DNA of 64,000 bases, from NCBI RefSeq assembly GCF_900496975.1, contig NZ_UFQC01000022.1, positions 37,042 through 101,041 on the forward strand, given 5' to 3'. Below the pieces are notes generated by a model that saw only the letters and a program-made list of their open reading frames with translations, did not search any database and was not told the DNA's origin. The stretch comes from Achromobacter veterisilvae (GTDB taxonomy: Bacteria; Pseudomonadota; Gammaproteobacteria; Burkholderiales; Burkholderiaceae_B). Below, piece by piece: positions 50,981-60,442 of this stretch. Position numbers and translations under genes: made by a program. Each line of letters opens with the position of its first letter. Within the stretch, counting starts at the first letter, position 1.

Positions 50981-53410
50981 ATGGCCTTGCCACGCACCGC
51001 CGCGCAGCCGGCTCCCGCCCGCCTGCCCTTCCTCGTCCGCCACCTGCCGCTGGCCGTCGCCATCGCGCTCGCGGCCCTGCATCCGCACGCCGTCCGCGCC
51101 CAGGCCGGGGCCGGCCAAACCCTGGCCCAGTACGACATTCCCGCCGGTCCGCTGGCCCCCGCGCTGAGCCGTTACGCGCAGTTGTCCGGCGCCGACATCG
51201 TGGTGGACACGCGCAGCCTGCAAGGCCTGACGACGCAGGGCCTGCAAGGCAGCCACTCCGTGGCCGAGGGCTTCGGCATCCTGCTGCGCGGCACCGGATA
51301 CCGCGCCAGCCGGACCGCCGCCGGTTACGTCATCGAGCCCGAACCGCGCGCCAGCGCGGTCACGCTGGAACCGGTGCGCGTGGACGGCGATGCCTGGCGC
51401 AATGCCTCGACCGAAGGGACGGGCTCCTACGCCGCGCGCGCGGTCACGATCACCAAGGATGCGCAGAGCCTGCGCGAAATCCCGCAGTCGGTATCGGTCA
51501 TGACGCGCCAGCAGATGGACGACCAGGGCCTGACCACGGTCGCCGACGCCCTGGGCTACGTGACGGGCCTGACGCCTTCCGACTACGAAAACACCGAGAA
51601 ATTCAACGCCCGCGGCTTCTCCACCAGCGCGCAGTACGATGGCCTGCCCCAACAGGACACCCTGGCCCACATGGATCTTGCGATCTACGACCGCATCGAA
51701 GTCCTGCGCGGCCCCACCGGCCTGCTGACCGGAACCGGCGAGCCGGGCGGCGCGATCAACTATGTGCGCAAACGCCCGCGCGCGGAAGGACACTTTTCCG
51801 CGTCAGCCTCGGGCGGATCCTGGGATCATTACCGGCTGGAAGCCGACGGCGGCGGCCCGCTCAATGAATCGGGCACGCTGCGCGGCCGCCTGGTCGGCGC
51901 CTATGAAGACGAGAACAAGTTCTATGACTGGGGCCGGTCCGAGCCGCGCACCTTCTATGGCGTGCTCGAATACGACCTCGCGCCGCGCACCACGATCGGC
52001 CTGACCGCCACCTACAACGACCGGCGCTTCCGCAACTTCAACGGCCTTCCCCTGTACTCCGACGGCAGCGTGCCGGACCGCGACGCCTACGTCGGGCCGT
52101 CCAAGATGTCGCAGATGAGCACCTACGACGTCGGCGCCGACCTGACGCATCGCTGGGACAACGGCTGGGAGTTCAAGGCCGCCTATCTGCATCGCGACAC
52201 GCGCTATCGCGGCTACTCCGCGTTTACCGGCAGCCGCATCGATATCGACACCGGCCTGGCCTCCGGCATGTCGGTGGGGCGCATCGCCAATGACTTCGAA
52301 TGGGACCAGGGCGACGTCCACGTGTCGGGACCCGTCCGCTTCCTTGGACAGGACCACACGCTCACGCTCGGCTACAACTATGCGCGCTCGGACCAGACGA
52401 CGGGCAGCCGCTTCAGCTATATCGAGAGTGTCGCGCCGCTGACCGAACACGATTTCAACGACGCGTACGCGCTGCCGGTACTCAATCGGAACAACTCCAT
52501 CACCACGCAATCGGGCATCTACGCCTCGGGCCGCTTCAAGCTGGCCGATCCGCTGAGCCTGATCCTGGGCGGCCGCTGGACCGACTACCGGCAGAAAAGC
52601 CGCGCGGTGTCTCCGGAAGTCGGCGCCTGGAAGCGCAGCGCAGCCAATACCAATGATGAATTCACGCCATTCGGCGGCATCGTTCTGGATGTGAGCCGGC
52701 AGGTATCCGTCTATGCCAGCTATACGGATATCTTCGTTCCGCAAAGCGACCAGGACTACACGGGCCAGACGCTCAAGCCGCGCAAGGGCTGGCAGACCGA
52801 GGCCGGCGTCAAGGGCGAGTTTTTCGACGGCCGCCTCAATGCGTCGCTGGCGGTGTTCCGCATCCGCGACCAGAACCGCGCCATCGTCGACCCGGACCAC
52901 ATCGGTTGCGGCGGCACGCCGACCGGCTCGTGCTCGCGCGCGGCCGGCCTGGTGCAGAGCCAGGGCTGGGAAACGGAAATCAGCGGCAGTCCGCTGCCGG
53001 GCTGGGACATCACGGCCGGGTACACGTACACCCACTCGAAATTCCTGCGCGACTCCGACCCGGCCAACGTGGGCCAGCGCTTCGCCGCCGACATCCTGCC
53101 CAGGCATCTCTTCAAGCTCTGGACGCAATACCGGTTCCAGCAGGACGATTTCGACGGCGCGCTGAACGGCTGGCGCGTCGGGATGGGCGTGCAGGCGCAA
53201 AGCGATGTCTACACCTCGTCCATGCGCCAAGGGGGCTATGCGGTCGTCTCCGCCCGCCTGGGGTATCAGATCAACAAGCAGTGGGACGCCGCGCTGTCGA
53301 TCAACAACCTCTTCGACCGGGAATACCTGCGCACCCCTGGCTACGACATCTTCTACAACATCTATGGCGCGCCGCGCAGCGCCATCCTGACCTTGCGCTA
53401 CACGATGTAG
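50981..53410 (+). CDS. FecA-like TonB-dependent siderophore receptor with signalling domain
   Basis: An 809-residue outer-membrane receptor. Signal peptide (end PHAVRAQ), then an STN signalling domain (QYDIPAGPLAPALSRYAQLSGADIVVDTRSL..., about residues 45-125), TonB box/plug (SLREIPQSVSVMTRQQMDDQ...FNARGF...IEVLRGPTGLLTGTGEPGGAINYVRKRP) and a C-terminal barrel ending ...ILTLRYTM. The STN domain plus adjacent FecI/FecR means surface signalling induced by its own ferric-siderophore. The ligand is unknown. AGGAACTCCTGAC precedes the ATG. Confidence 0.93.
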   Translation: MALPRTAAQPAPARLPFLVRHLPLAVAIALAALHPHAVRAQAGAGQTLAQYDIPAGPLAPALSRYAQLSGADIVVDTRSLQGLTTQGLQGSHSVAEGFGILLRGTGYRASRTAAGYVIEPEPRASAVTLEPVRVDGDAWRNASTEGTGSYAARAVTITKDAQSLREIPQSVSVMTRQQMDDQGLTTVADALGYVTGLTPSDYENTEKFNARGFSTSAQYDGLPQQDTLAHMDLAIYDRIEVLRGPTGLLTGTGEPGGAINYVRKRPRAEGHFSASASGGSWDHYRLEADGGGPLNESGTLRGRLVGAYEDENKFYDWGRSEPRTFYGVLEYDLAPRTTIGLTATYNDRRFRNFNGLPLYSDGSVPDRDAYVGPSKMSQMSTYDVGADLTHRWDNGWEFKAAYLHRDTRYRGYSAFTGSRIDIDTGLASGMSVGRIANDFEWDQGDVHVSGPVRFLGQDHTLTLGYNYARSDQTTGSRFSYIESVAPLTEHDFNDAYALPVLNRNNSITTQSGIYASGRFKLADPLSLILGGRWTDYRQKSRAVSPEVGAWKRSAANTNDEFTPFGGIVLDVSRQVSVYASYTDIFVPQSDQDYTGQTLKPRKGWQTEAGVKGEFFDGRLNASLAVFRIRDQNRAIVDPDHIGCGGTPTGSCSRAAGLVQSQGWETEISGSPLPGWDITAGYTYTHSKFLRDSDPANVGQRFAADILPRHLFKLWTQYRFQQDDFDGALNGWRVGMGVQAQSDVYTSSMRQGGYAVVSARLGYQINKQWDAALSINNLFDREYLRTPGYDIFYNIYGAPRSAILTLRYTM

Positions 53411-53441
53411 GGCGGACGCATATCGGGCGGCCTCTTGCCGT

Positions 53442-55376
53442 TCAGCCGGGCAGGAAAACCTCGACTTCGAGTCCTGCGCCGGCATTGGAGCGGGCGGTCA
53501 AGGTGCCGCCGTGGGCTTCCACGATGCGCCGGGTGAAGTGATAGCCCAGCCCGCTGCCTTTCTTTCCCAAGGCGGTCGTGCCCCGGAAGTACAGCGTGCC
53601 CAGTCGATCCAGCTCGTCCGCGTCCAGGCCCGGGCCATGATCGGCGACGCGGATGCGCAATCCCGCGGCATCCCGCGTGGCCTCGACCTCCACCGCGCTT
53701 TCGGGCGGAGAATAGCGCAAGGCGTTGGTCAGCAGATTGCCTATCGCCACGCCGGCCAAGGTGCCGTCCATCGCGAACGTGCCGTCGGGACATTTCCCCA
53801 ACTGGATGCGCGCGCGGGCCGCGGGGTCCTGCTGGCCGACGGTGTCTTCCAGCATCCGCCGAATGCCGCAAGGCGCGCGCGCCAGCGTCAACGCCCCGTT
53901 ATCCAGCGCCTCCGACATCAGGAAGCGGTCGACGAACCCGGACAGGGTCGCGGCATTGCCGCGAATCAGCGTCAGCCGCCGCGCGTCTTTCGGCGGCATG
54001 TCCGGCGCGCTCAACTGGATCATTTGCGCGGCGCGGTCGATCGCCGCCAGAGGATTGCCGAATTCGTGCGAGAGCATGGCGACGAAATGCCGCTGCTGCT
54101 CGGCGCGCCGGGTCACGATGGCGGTCTCCTGTTCCGCCGCCGCCTTGTCGTGCTGCAACTGGCGCAAGCGCAGCGCCAGGCCATAGCTCATCACCAGCAC
54201 ATGCACCAGCGCGGCGACCTGGTAGAAGTTCGCCGTCACCGCGTTCCAGGGCAGGAGGCCCTGATTGGCTGTCGTATTGACCAGCGCGCCTAGCGTGGGG
54301 ATGACGAAGGCGATCAGGTAGATCATCCATTCCACGCGCCGGCTGCGGCGCCAGGCCCGGACCAGCAGGAACATGGCGATGACGAAGTTCAGCACGTTGA
54401 GATAGTTGGCCAGCTTCACGACCAGCAGCGTCGCGCCCGTCACCAGGGACGGCAGCAGCGCGAAGACCAGCAAGGCCAAATTCAAAACGACCGTGAAGAG
54501 GTACAGGCGGTGGATGTTCGGGTGGGTGAGCCTGAGGCCCAGCAGCCGGTCCCACATCAGTACGATGGACACCGCGCCTCCCAGCCAGCCGATGCGAGGC
54601 AAGGCGTCCATGAGCCAGGCGGAGTGGCCGGCCAGCACCGGCAGGTAGCCTGTGGCGCCCAGATGGAACAGGAGCTGCGACGCCACGTAACCCGCGTAGG
54701 CCGCCATCACCGCGTCGCGCAGGCGCGCGCCGAGAATGGCATATAGCGCGATCGCAATCAGCAATATGCCAAAGTACAGGCCGTGGAGAAAATTGCCGCG
54801 CGTCTCGTCGCTGGTAAAAGCGTCGGCTTGAAAAAGCTCGGCATACACATTGATGGCATTGTTCGTGCGCACGCGGAAATAGACGTGCATACCGGGAAAG
54901 GTTTCGAGTGGCAGCACGAACAGGCGCGCCAGCGGACGCTGGTCGCGGGAACGATGGTAGCCCATCACATGAGCCTCGAAACTGCCGTCCTTGCGCTCCA
55001 GCCAGACATCCAGTTCTTCCAGCTCGGGCGAGCCGATGGTCAGGACGCGATGCGACGGTCCGCCGTCGGCCTGAGTCAACTGGGTATGGAACCAATGCGT
55101 GTATGTGTCGTAGCTCAGGCTGCGGAACTCCGGCAGGCGGACGAAATTCGAACGGACGAAATCGGATTGGGCGATCGTCTCGAACGGCAGCGCATTGCTC
55201 TTATCGACGAAATGCTCCAGCCGGCCTTCCAGCGAAATTCGGGGGGCACCCGATGGCGCCGGCGCCGATGCGCCTGCCGGCATCGCCAGCAGGCAAAGCG
55301 CGGACACCAGGAAGAGCCACAGCGCGGCGGTGGAAGCGAACCGGTTGCGCCCGCGGCTCACGGTTCCATCTCGCAA
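53442..55376 (-). CDS. 7TMR-DISM sensor histidine kinase
   Basis: A 644-residue kinase. Signal peptide, an extracytoplasmic DISM sensor domain (about 50-190), seven membrane segments (about 195-400), a short coiled coil, a HisKA domain with SHEFGNPLAAI (His 437), and a HATPase domain with GNLLTNALRYS, VADHGPGLDADEL and GKKGSGLGYHFTRRIVEAHGG. It probably senses a carbohydrate or envelope signal. The start may be GTG 55361 (GTGA overlap with the regulator) instead of ATG 55376. It pairs with the regulator just upstream and converges with the FecA-like gene. Confidence 0.9.
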   Translation of the reverse strand: MRDGTVSRGRNRFASTAALWLFLVSALCLLAMPAGASAPAPSGAPRISLEGRLEHFVDKSNALPFETIAQSDFVRSNFVRLPEFRSLSYDTYTHWFHTQLTQADGGPSHRVLTIGSPELEELDVWLERKDGSFEAHVMGYHRSRDQRPLARLFVLPLETFPGMHVYFRVRTNNAINVYAELFQADAFTSDETRGNFLHGLYFGILLIAIALYAILGARLRDAVMAAYAGYVASQLLFHLGATGYLPVLAGHSAWLMDALPRIGWLGGAVSIVLMWDRLLGLRLTHPNIHRLYLFTVVLNLALLVFALLPSLVTGATLLVVKLANYLNVLNFVIAMFLLVRAWRRSRRVEWMIYLIAFVIPTLGALVNTTANQGLLPWNAVTANFYQVAALVHVLVMSYGLALRLRQLQHDKAAAEQETAIVTRRAEQQRHFVAMLSHEFGNPLAAIDRAAQMIQLSAPDMPPKDARRLTLIRGNAATLSGFVDRFLMSEALDNGALTLARAPCGIRRMLEDTVGQQDPAARARIQLGKCPDGTFAMDGTLAGVAIGNLLTNALRYSPPESAVEVEATRDAAGLRIRVADHGPGLDADELDRLGTLYFRGTTALGKKGSGLGYHFTRRIVEAHGGTLTARSNAGAGLEVEVFLPG

Positions 55377-56251
55377 CGCGCGGTAAAGGTGTAGCCCTTG
55401 CCGTAGCTGGGCCGCAGCGGGAGTTCCAGGCCGCAGGCGGCCTGTACTTTGCGTCTCAGGCGGCTCGCCGTATTGTCCAGGTTGCGCAGGTTGAATAGCG
55501 TTTCCTGTTTATCCAGATGCAGGAGCAAAGCCTCGCGCGCGACCGCCTGCCCCGGCGTTTCGCACAGCGCGCACAGCAGCCGCACTTCGGCATGCGTCAG
55601 GTCCAGCGCGATGCCATTGGGCGCGTGCAGCCGCCAGTCCCTGGCACACAGGCGCCAGGATTCCGGGGCCTGGGAGACGGGACTGCCGGCAGGCTGCCGC
55701 CCCAGGCGGCGCAGCACCCCATGACAGGCTGCCTCGATGACTTCCAGCGAACAGCGCTTGGACAGATACACGTCGGCCCCGGCATTGAAACCCAGCACCT
55801 GATCGTCGTTGGCCTCCAGCGCAGTCAGCATCACGATGCCGGGCGCGCTGCGCGCGTCGCGCGCCCGCACCCGTTGCGCGGCCTCCAATCCGCTGGCGCC
55901 CGGCAAGGCCACGTCCAGCAGCAGCAGATCGAAATGCGTGGACGGCCAGACCGAGAAAAATGCCTCGGCGTTATCGAAACCGCTTACGGCGAAGCCGCGC
56001 AGTTCAAGGAATTCCACCAGGTCGGCCAGCAATCCGGAATCGTCTTCAACGACCGCGACGCGAGGAAAGGGGCGATTTTGCAAAGTGGAACCGACACTGG
56101 GAGGGATTGGGCCTGCGGAATTATGCCGCGCAATTTCCGGATGTTGGTAGATTTTGACAGCATTTGGTAGAAATGAATCGGCCCCTTCATCCACGGCGAT
56201 TTCTATACTTGCGCGGCCATTCTCCCGTGTCAAAAAATTCCAATCAACCAT
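55358..56251 (-). CDS. OmpR-type response regulator
   Basis: A 297-residue regulator. A REC domain runs from RVAVVEDDSG (about 64), with phospho-acceptor Asp in LLLLDVALPGASG (about 113) and Lys in VYLSKR (about 165). A winged-helix DNA-binding domain contains LTHAEVRLLCALCE and ...NLRNLDNTASRLRRKVQ...YGKGYTF. About 60 residues precede the REC domain, which is unusual. A shorter start could be a TTG around residue 57, but it has no ribosome site. It is divergent from the TpsA gene, 96 bases apart, and is a good candidate to control it. Confidence 0.87.
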   Translation of the reverse strand: MVDWNFLTRENGRASIEIAVDEGADSFLPNAVKIYQHPEIARHNSAGPIPPSVGSTLQNRPFPRVAVVEDDSGLLADLVEFLELRGFAVSGFDNAEAFFSVWPSTHFDLLLLDVALPGASGLEAAQRVRARDARSAPGIVMLTALEANDDQVLGFNAGADVYLSKRCSLEVIEAACHGVLRRLGRQPAGSPVSQAPESWRLCARDWRLHAPNGIALDLTHAEVRLLCALCETPGQAVAREALLLHLDKQETLFNLRNLDNTASRLRRKVQAACGLELPLRPSYGKGYTFTARCEMEP

Positions 56252-56347
56252 ACCCATCTTTGACCGTGCCGCGCCGGGCCTGACGGGGGCTTCCCCGCAG
56301 GCCTCAAGCGCCAGTCGCAGTTCCGGGGTGGGGGCGAGCGACGACGC

Positions 56348-59300
56348 ATGAATCACATTTACCGACTTGTCTGGAACCACGCCTTGCGGGCCTGGGCAGT
56401 GGCTTCGGAAATCGCCCGCGGCCATGGCAGACGCGGTTCCAGCGCGGCGCTCGTCGTCAGCCTGATCTCGGCGCCGGCGTTCGCCCTCGACGGCAACGCC
56501 CTGCCCAGCGGCGGCGCGGTCAGCAGCGGCAAAGCCAGCATCGGCCGGAACGGATCGACGCTGACGGTCAATCAGCAATCGCAGAACGTGGCGATCAACT
56601 GGCAGGATTTCAACGTCGGCGCCAAGGCCACGGTCAACTTCGCCCAGCCCAACGGCAGCTCCATCGCGCTCAATCGCGTGCTCGGCAGCAATGGCACGGA
56701 AATTCTCGGGCGGCTCAACGCCAACGGCCAGGTCTGGGTGCTCAATCCCAACGGCGTCCTCTTCGGGCGCGGCGCCCAGGTCGACGTGGGCGGGCTGGTC
56801 GCCTCCACGCTTGGCATCTCCGACGCCGATTTCATGGCCGGCAAGCGCCGGTTCGCGGGTAATGGCGGCAGCGTCGTCAACCAGGGCGCGATCAGCGCCG
56901 ACTATGTGGCGCTGCTGGGCGAGCAAGTGCGCAACGAAGGCGCCATCGTCGCCCGGCTCGGCACCGTGGCCATGGGCGCGGGCAGTCAGGTCACCCTGGA
57001 CTTCGCCGGCGACAGGCTGCTCGGCATGCAGATCGACCAGGGCGCGCTCAAGGCGCTGGCCGACAACAAGGGGCTGATCCAGGCCGACGGCGGCGCGGTG
57101 CTCATGAGCGCCAAGGCCAGGGACGCCCTGATCGACACGGTGGTCAACAATACCGGCGTCATCCAGGCGCGCACACTGGAGAACCGCGACGGCAGGATCC
57201 TCCTGATCGGCGACATGGCCAGCGGCACCGTCAATGTGAGCGGCACGCTGGACGCCAGCGCGCCCGATGGCGGCAACGGCGGCTTCATCGAAACCAGCGC
57301 CGCGCACGTCAAGGTGGCCGACAGCGCCAAGGTCACCACCAAGGCTAGCAGCGGCGGCAATGGCACCTGGCTGATCGATCCGGTGGACTTCACCATCGCC
57401 GCCAGCGGCGGGGACATGACGGGCGCGGCGGTCGGCAATGCGCTGGCCAACGGCAACTTCACCATCCAGAGCGGCACCGGCGCCAGCGGCACGAATGGCG
57501 ATATCAATGTCAGGGACACGGTGAGCTGGACCGAGAACCTGCTCACGCTCAACGCGCAGCGGAACATCAACATCAATGCGCAGATGAACGCCAGCGGCAG
57601 CGCCGGCCTGGCGCTGGAATATGGGCAAGGCGCGGTGGCCGCGGGCAACATCGCGCTCTATAACATCAGCGCGCCGGTGAACCTGGCCAGCACCGGCAGC
57701 TTCAGCACCAAACTGGGGAGCGACGGCGGCACCGTCCACTACACCATCATCACCAGCCTGGGCGCCGAAGGCAGCATGACAGGCACCGATTTGCAGGGCA
57801 TGTGGGGCGATCTGGGCGGCAACTACGTGCTGGGCGCGGATATCGACGCCAGCGCCACGGCGGGCTGGAACGGCGGCGCGGGCTTCAACCCCATCGCCCA
57901 GCGGGATTTGCAGTATGACGGCTTCACCGGCCGCTTCGACGGCTTGGGCCATGTCATCGACAGGCTCACCATCGACCGTCCTTCGCAACACAAGATCGGT
58001 CTGTTCGGCAACGCCAGCGGCCCCATCGCCAACCTCGGCCTGACCCGCGTATCCATCAACGGCGGCACCTCGGTGGGCGCCCTGGTCGGCCACGGCGACG
58101 GAGGGCTGAGCATTCGCAACGTCTGGGTGGATGGCAGCGTGACGGGCACCAACGCCGTCGGCGGCCTGGTCGGCGATACCTATTATTCCGGCCTCATCAG
58201 CCATGTGTATTCCAGCGCCGACGTCACCGCTACGGCGGCCGCATCGGGAGGCTTTGCCGGCGGACTGGTGGGCGCCCTGCGCTACGGCACGCTCGAATAC
58301 GGCTACGCCACCGGCGCCGTGCGCGGCCGCATCGTCGGGGGACTGGTGGGGACAGCCGATTACCAGTCCGGGTCCCCCGCCAAGGTGCTCAACAGCTACT
58401 TCTCCGGCACCGTGGGCGGCTCCGATGCCAGCCCCACGCCCGCGGAAATGGGCGCGCTGATCGGCTCGGGCGTCCTGGGCCAGTTCGAAAACCTGGTCTG
58501 GAACGTCGACACCGTGGGCGCCTCCGTGCCCGCCGTCAGCGTGTCCACCGGCGCAACCCTAACCAATGTCAACGGGCTGACCACCGCGCAGATGCGCGAC
58601 GCCGCCAACTGGGCGGGCTTCGACTTCGCCACCGCGCCGGGCAGTTCAGGCTGGGCGATGGTGGACGGCGTGTTGCCGATGCTGGCCTCGGAATGGTCGA
58701 CCGCTATCCGCAATGCCCACCAGTTGCAGCTCATGGCGCTGGACAAGCGCGCCAGCTACACCCTGCTCAACGATATCGATGCCAGCGCCACCAACGGCAA
58801 GGATGTATGGCTGGGCGGCAGTTTCGCGTCGGTCGGCACGTGGGGAACCGGCACGGAGTTCAGGGGCAGCCTCGATGGGCTGGGCCATACTATCGACGAC
58901 CTGCGCATCGACGCCGGGTATAGCAATAACGCCGGCCTGTTCGGCGTGATTTCCGACAGCACGATCCGCAATGTCGGCCTGCAGAATGCCAGCGTGAGCG
59001 GCTACGACTATGTCGGCGGCGTGGCGGGCTACGCCAGCGATTCTTCAATCAGCAATGCCTATGTCACCGGCAGCGTGGCGGGGAACGATCAGACGGGCGG
59101 TCTGATCGGATACGGCGCGCGCATTACCGTCGACAACGCCTATTCCGCCGCCAGCGTAACCGGCAACGACGGGGTCGGCGGACTGGCCGGCGTCGCCGAC
59201 ATGTCTTCGATCAGCAACACCTATGCCACAGGCAGCGTGACGGGGAACAGCAATGCAGGCGGCCTGCTTGGATCCGGCGTGGCGACCGCGGTCGCCAACA

Positions 59301-60442
59301 GCTACTACGCCAGCACCGCCGCCGGCGGCGGCGCGATCAACAACGGCGGCATGGCGGGCGGCGCCTTCGGCGGCAATGCCTACGGCTCCGCCCGCACCTA
59401 CGCGGCGCTGACCGACGCCGATACCTTCGCGGGCTGGAACCTGGATACCGCGGGCGGCGGCGCCAATGTCTGGCGCATTTACGATGGCGCGACGACGCCG
59501 CTGCTGAAGGCCTTTCTCAAGCGGCTGGATGCCACCGTCAACAATGATTCCACCGTCTATAACGGCTCGGCGCAAGGCAGCGCGGCCGGCTATACCGTCG
59601 GCGCGCATGACGGCAGCCTGCTGCTGGGCACGGGGAGCGTGGCGGGCGGCGGCACCAACGCGGGCGGCTATGCCCTGACCCTGTCCGGCCTCTATTCGAC
59701 TCAGCGGGGCTACGACATCGTCGCCGCCAATGGTGTGCTCACCATCGACAAGGCCCCCTTGTCGGTGACTGTCGGCGACATTACCAAGACCTACGACGGC
59801 ACTACCAGCGCCAACGGCACGGCGGCGATAAGCAGCGGCACACTCTACGGCGGCGACACGCTGTCGGGCGGCAGCTTTGCCTACGCCGACAAAAATGCCG
59901 GCATGGGAAAAGTGGTCACCGTGAGCGGCGTCGTGGTGAGCGACGGCAACGGCGGCGGCAACTACGACATCAGCTACGTCGACAACACCAACAGCACCAT
60001 CGACAAGGCGAACGCCACGGTCACGGCCAGCAGCGGCACGGTGACCTATAACGGCCAGACCCAGAGGGTGGCGGGCTTCACCGTCACGGGCCTGATGAAC
60101 AACGAAACCGCCAGCGTGCTGGCGGGCCTGACCGAGAGCGGCGGCGTCGGCATTGACGCTGGCCGCTATGTCCATGCCGTCAGCGGCACGGATGGCAACT
60201 ATGCGCTGACCTTTGTCGACGGCGCGCTGACCATCGATCCCGCCGAAAGCGGCGGCGGCACCGGTGGCGCCCCCATCCCCCGCATGCCCTCGCTGCCCCG
60301 TTACGTCGCCGCCAACGTCTCCGCCACCGCCGCTGACGACAAGCCCAGGATCGCATCGACCGCGACCGCCGCGCTGCGCGTCGACCGCCCGGAGTGCCAG
60401 ATGAATCTGCCCGTCTACCTGTTGACGGATAACTGCAAATAA
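56348..60442 (+). CDS. TpsA exoprotein: HMW/FHA-type two-partner secretion adhesin
   Basis: A 1364-residue secreted protein. An extended signal peptide (MNHIYRLVWNHALRAW..., cut near ...APAFA), the TPS domain with NPNGVLFG (133-140), and a beta-helix body rich in Asn, Gly and Thr follow. GLUG-type repeats occur (GGLVGDTYYSG, GGLAGVADMSS, GGLLGSG) in about 570-1010, then MBG/YDG repeats (KTYDGTTSANG, VTYNGQTQ). The last residues are ECQMNLPVYLLTDNCK with a Cys pair (1350, 1363), as in Haemophilus HMW1, where the C-terminal pair anchors the adhesin. It is exported by the TpsB encoded next, which starts right after its stop (TAAATG). Confidence 0.9.
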   Translation: MNHIYRLVWNHALRAWAVASEIARGHGRRGSSAALVVSLISAPAFALDGNALPSGGAVSSGKASIGRNGSTLTVNQQSQNVAINWQDFNVGAKATVNFAQPNGSSIALNRVLGSNGTEILGRLNANGQVWVLNPNGVLFGRGAQVDVGGLVASTLGISDADFMAGKRRFAGNGGSVVNQGAISADYVALLGEQVRNEGAIVARLGTVAMGAGSQVTLDFAGDRLLGMQIDQGALKALADNKGLIQADGGAVLMSAKARDALIDTVVNNTGVIQARTLENRDGRILLIGDMASGTVNVSGTLDASAPDGGNGGFIETSAAHVKVADSAKVTTKASSGGNGTWLIDPVDFTIAASGGDMTGAAVGNALANGNFTIQSGTGASGTNGDINVRDTVSWTENLLTLNAQRNININAQMNASGSAGLALEYGQGAVAAGNIALYNISAPVNLASTGSFSTKLGSDGGTVHYTIITSLGAEGSMTGTDLQGMWGDLGGNYVLGADIDASATAGWNGGAGFNPIAQRDLQYDGFTGRFDGLGHVIDRLTIDRPSQHKIGLFGNASGPIANLGLTRVSINGGTSVGALVGHGDGGLSIRNVWVDGSVTGTNAVGGLVGDTYYSGLISHVYSSADVTATAAASGGFAGGLVGALRYGTLEYGYATGAVRGRIVGGLVGTADYQSGSPAKVLNSYFSGTVGGSDASPTPAEMGALIGSGVLGQFENLVWNVDTVGASVPAVSVSTGATLTNVNGLTTAQMRDAANWAGFDFATAPGSSGWAMVDGVLPMLASEWSTAIRNAHQLQLMALDKRASYTLLNDIDASATNGKDVWLGGSFASVGTWGTGTEFRGSLDGLGHTIDDLRIDAGYSNNAGLFGVISDSTIRNVGLQNASVSGYDYVGGVAGYASDSSISNAYVTGSVAGNDQTGGLIGYGARITVDNAYSAASVTGNDGVGGLAGVADMSSISNTYATGSVTGNSNAGGLLGSGVATAVANSYYASTAAGGGAINNGGMAGGAFGGNAYGSARTYAALTDADTFAGWNLDTAGGGANVWRIYDGATTPLLKAFLKRLDATVNNDSTVYNGSAQGSAAGYTVGAHDGSLLLGTGSVAGGGTNAGGYALTLSGLYSTQRGYDIVAANGVLTIDKAPLSVTVGDITKTYDGTTSANGTAAISSGTLYGGDTLSGGSFAYADKNAGMGKVVTVSGVVVSDGNGGGNYDISYVDNTNSTIDKANATVTASSGTVTYNGQTQRVAGFTVTGLMNNETASVLAGLTESGGVGIDAGRYVHAVSGTDGNYALTFVDGALTIDPAESGGGTGGAPIPRMPSLPRYVAANVSATAADDKPRIASTATAALRVDRPECQMNLPVYLLTDNCK

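Noticed and set aside
56252..58204. Upstream extension of the response-regulator frame antisense to the TpsA gene
   Set aside because: It lacks recognisable motifs and runs opposite a good TpsA coding sequence; the regulator is taken to start at 56251.
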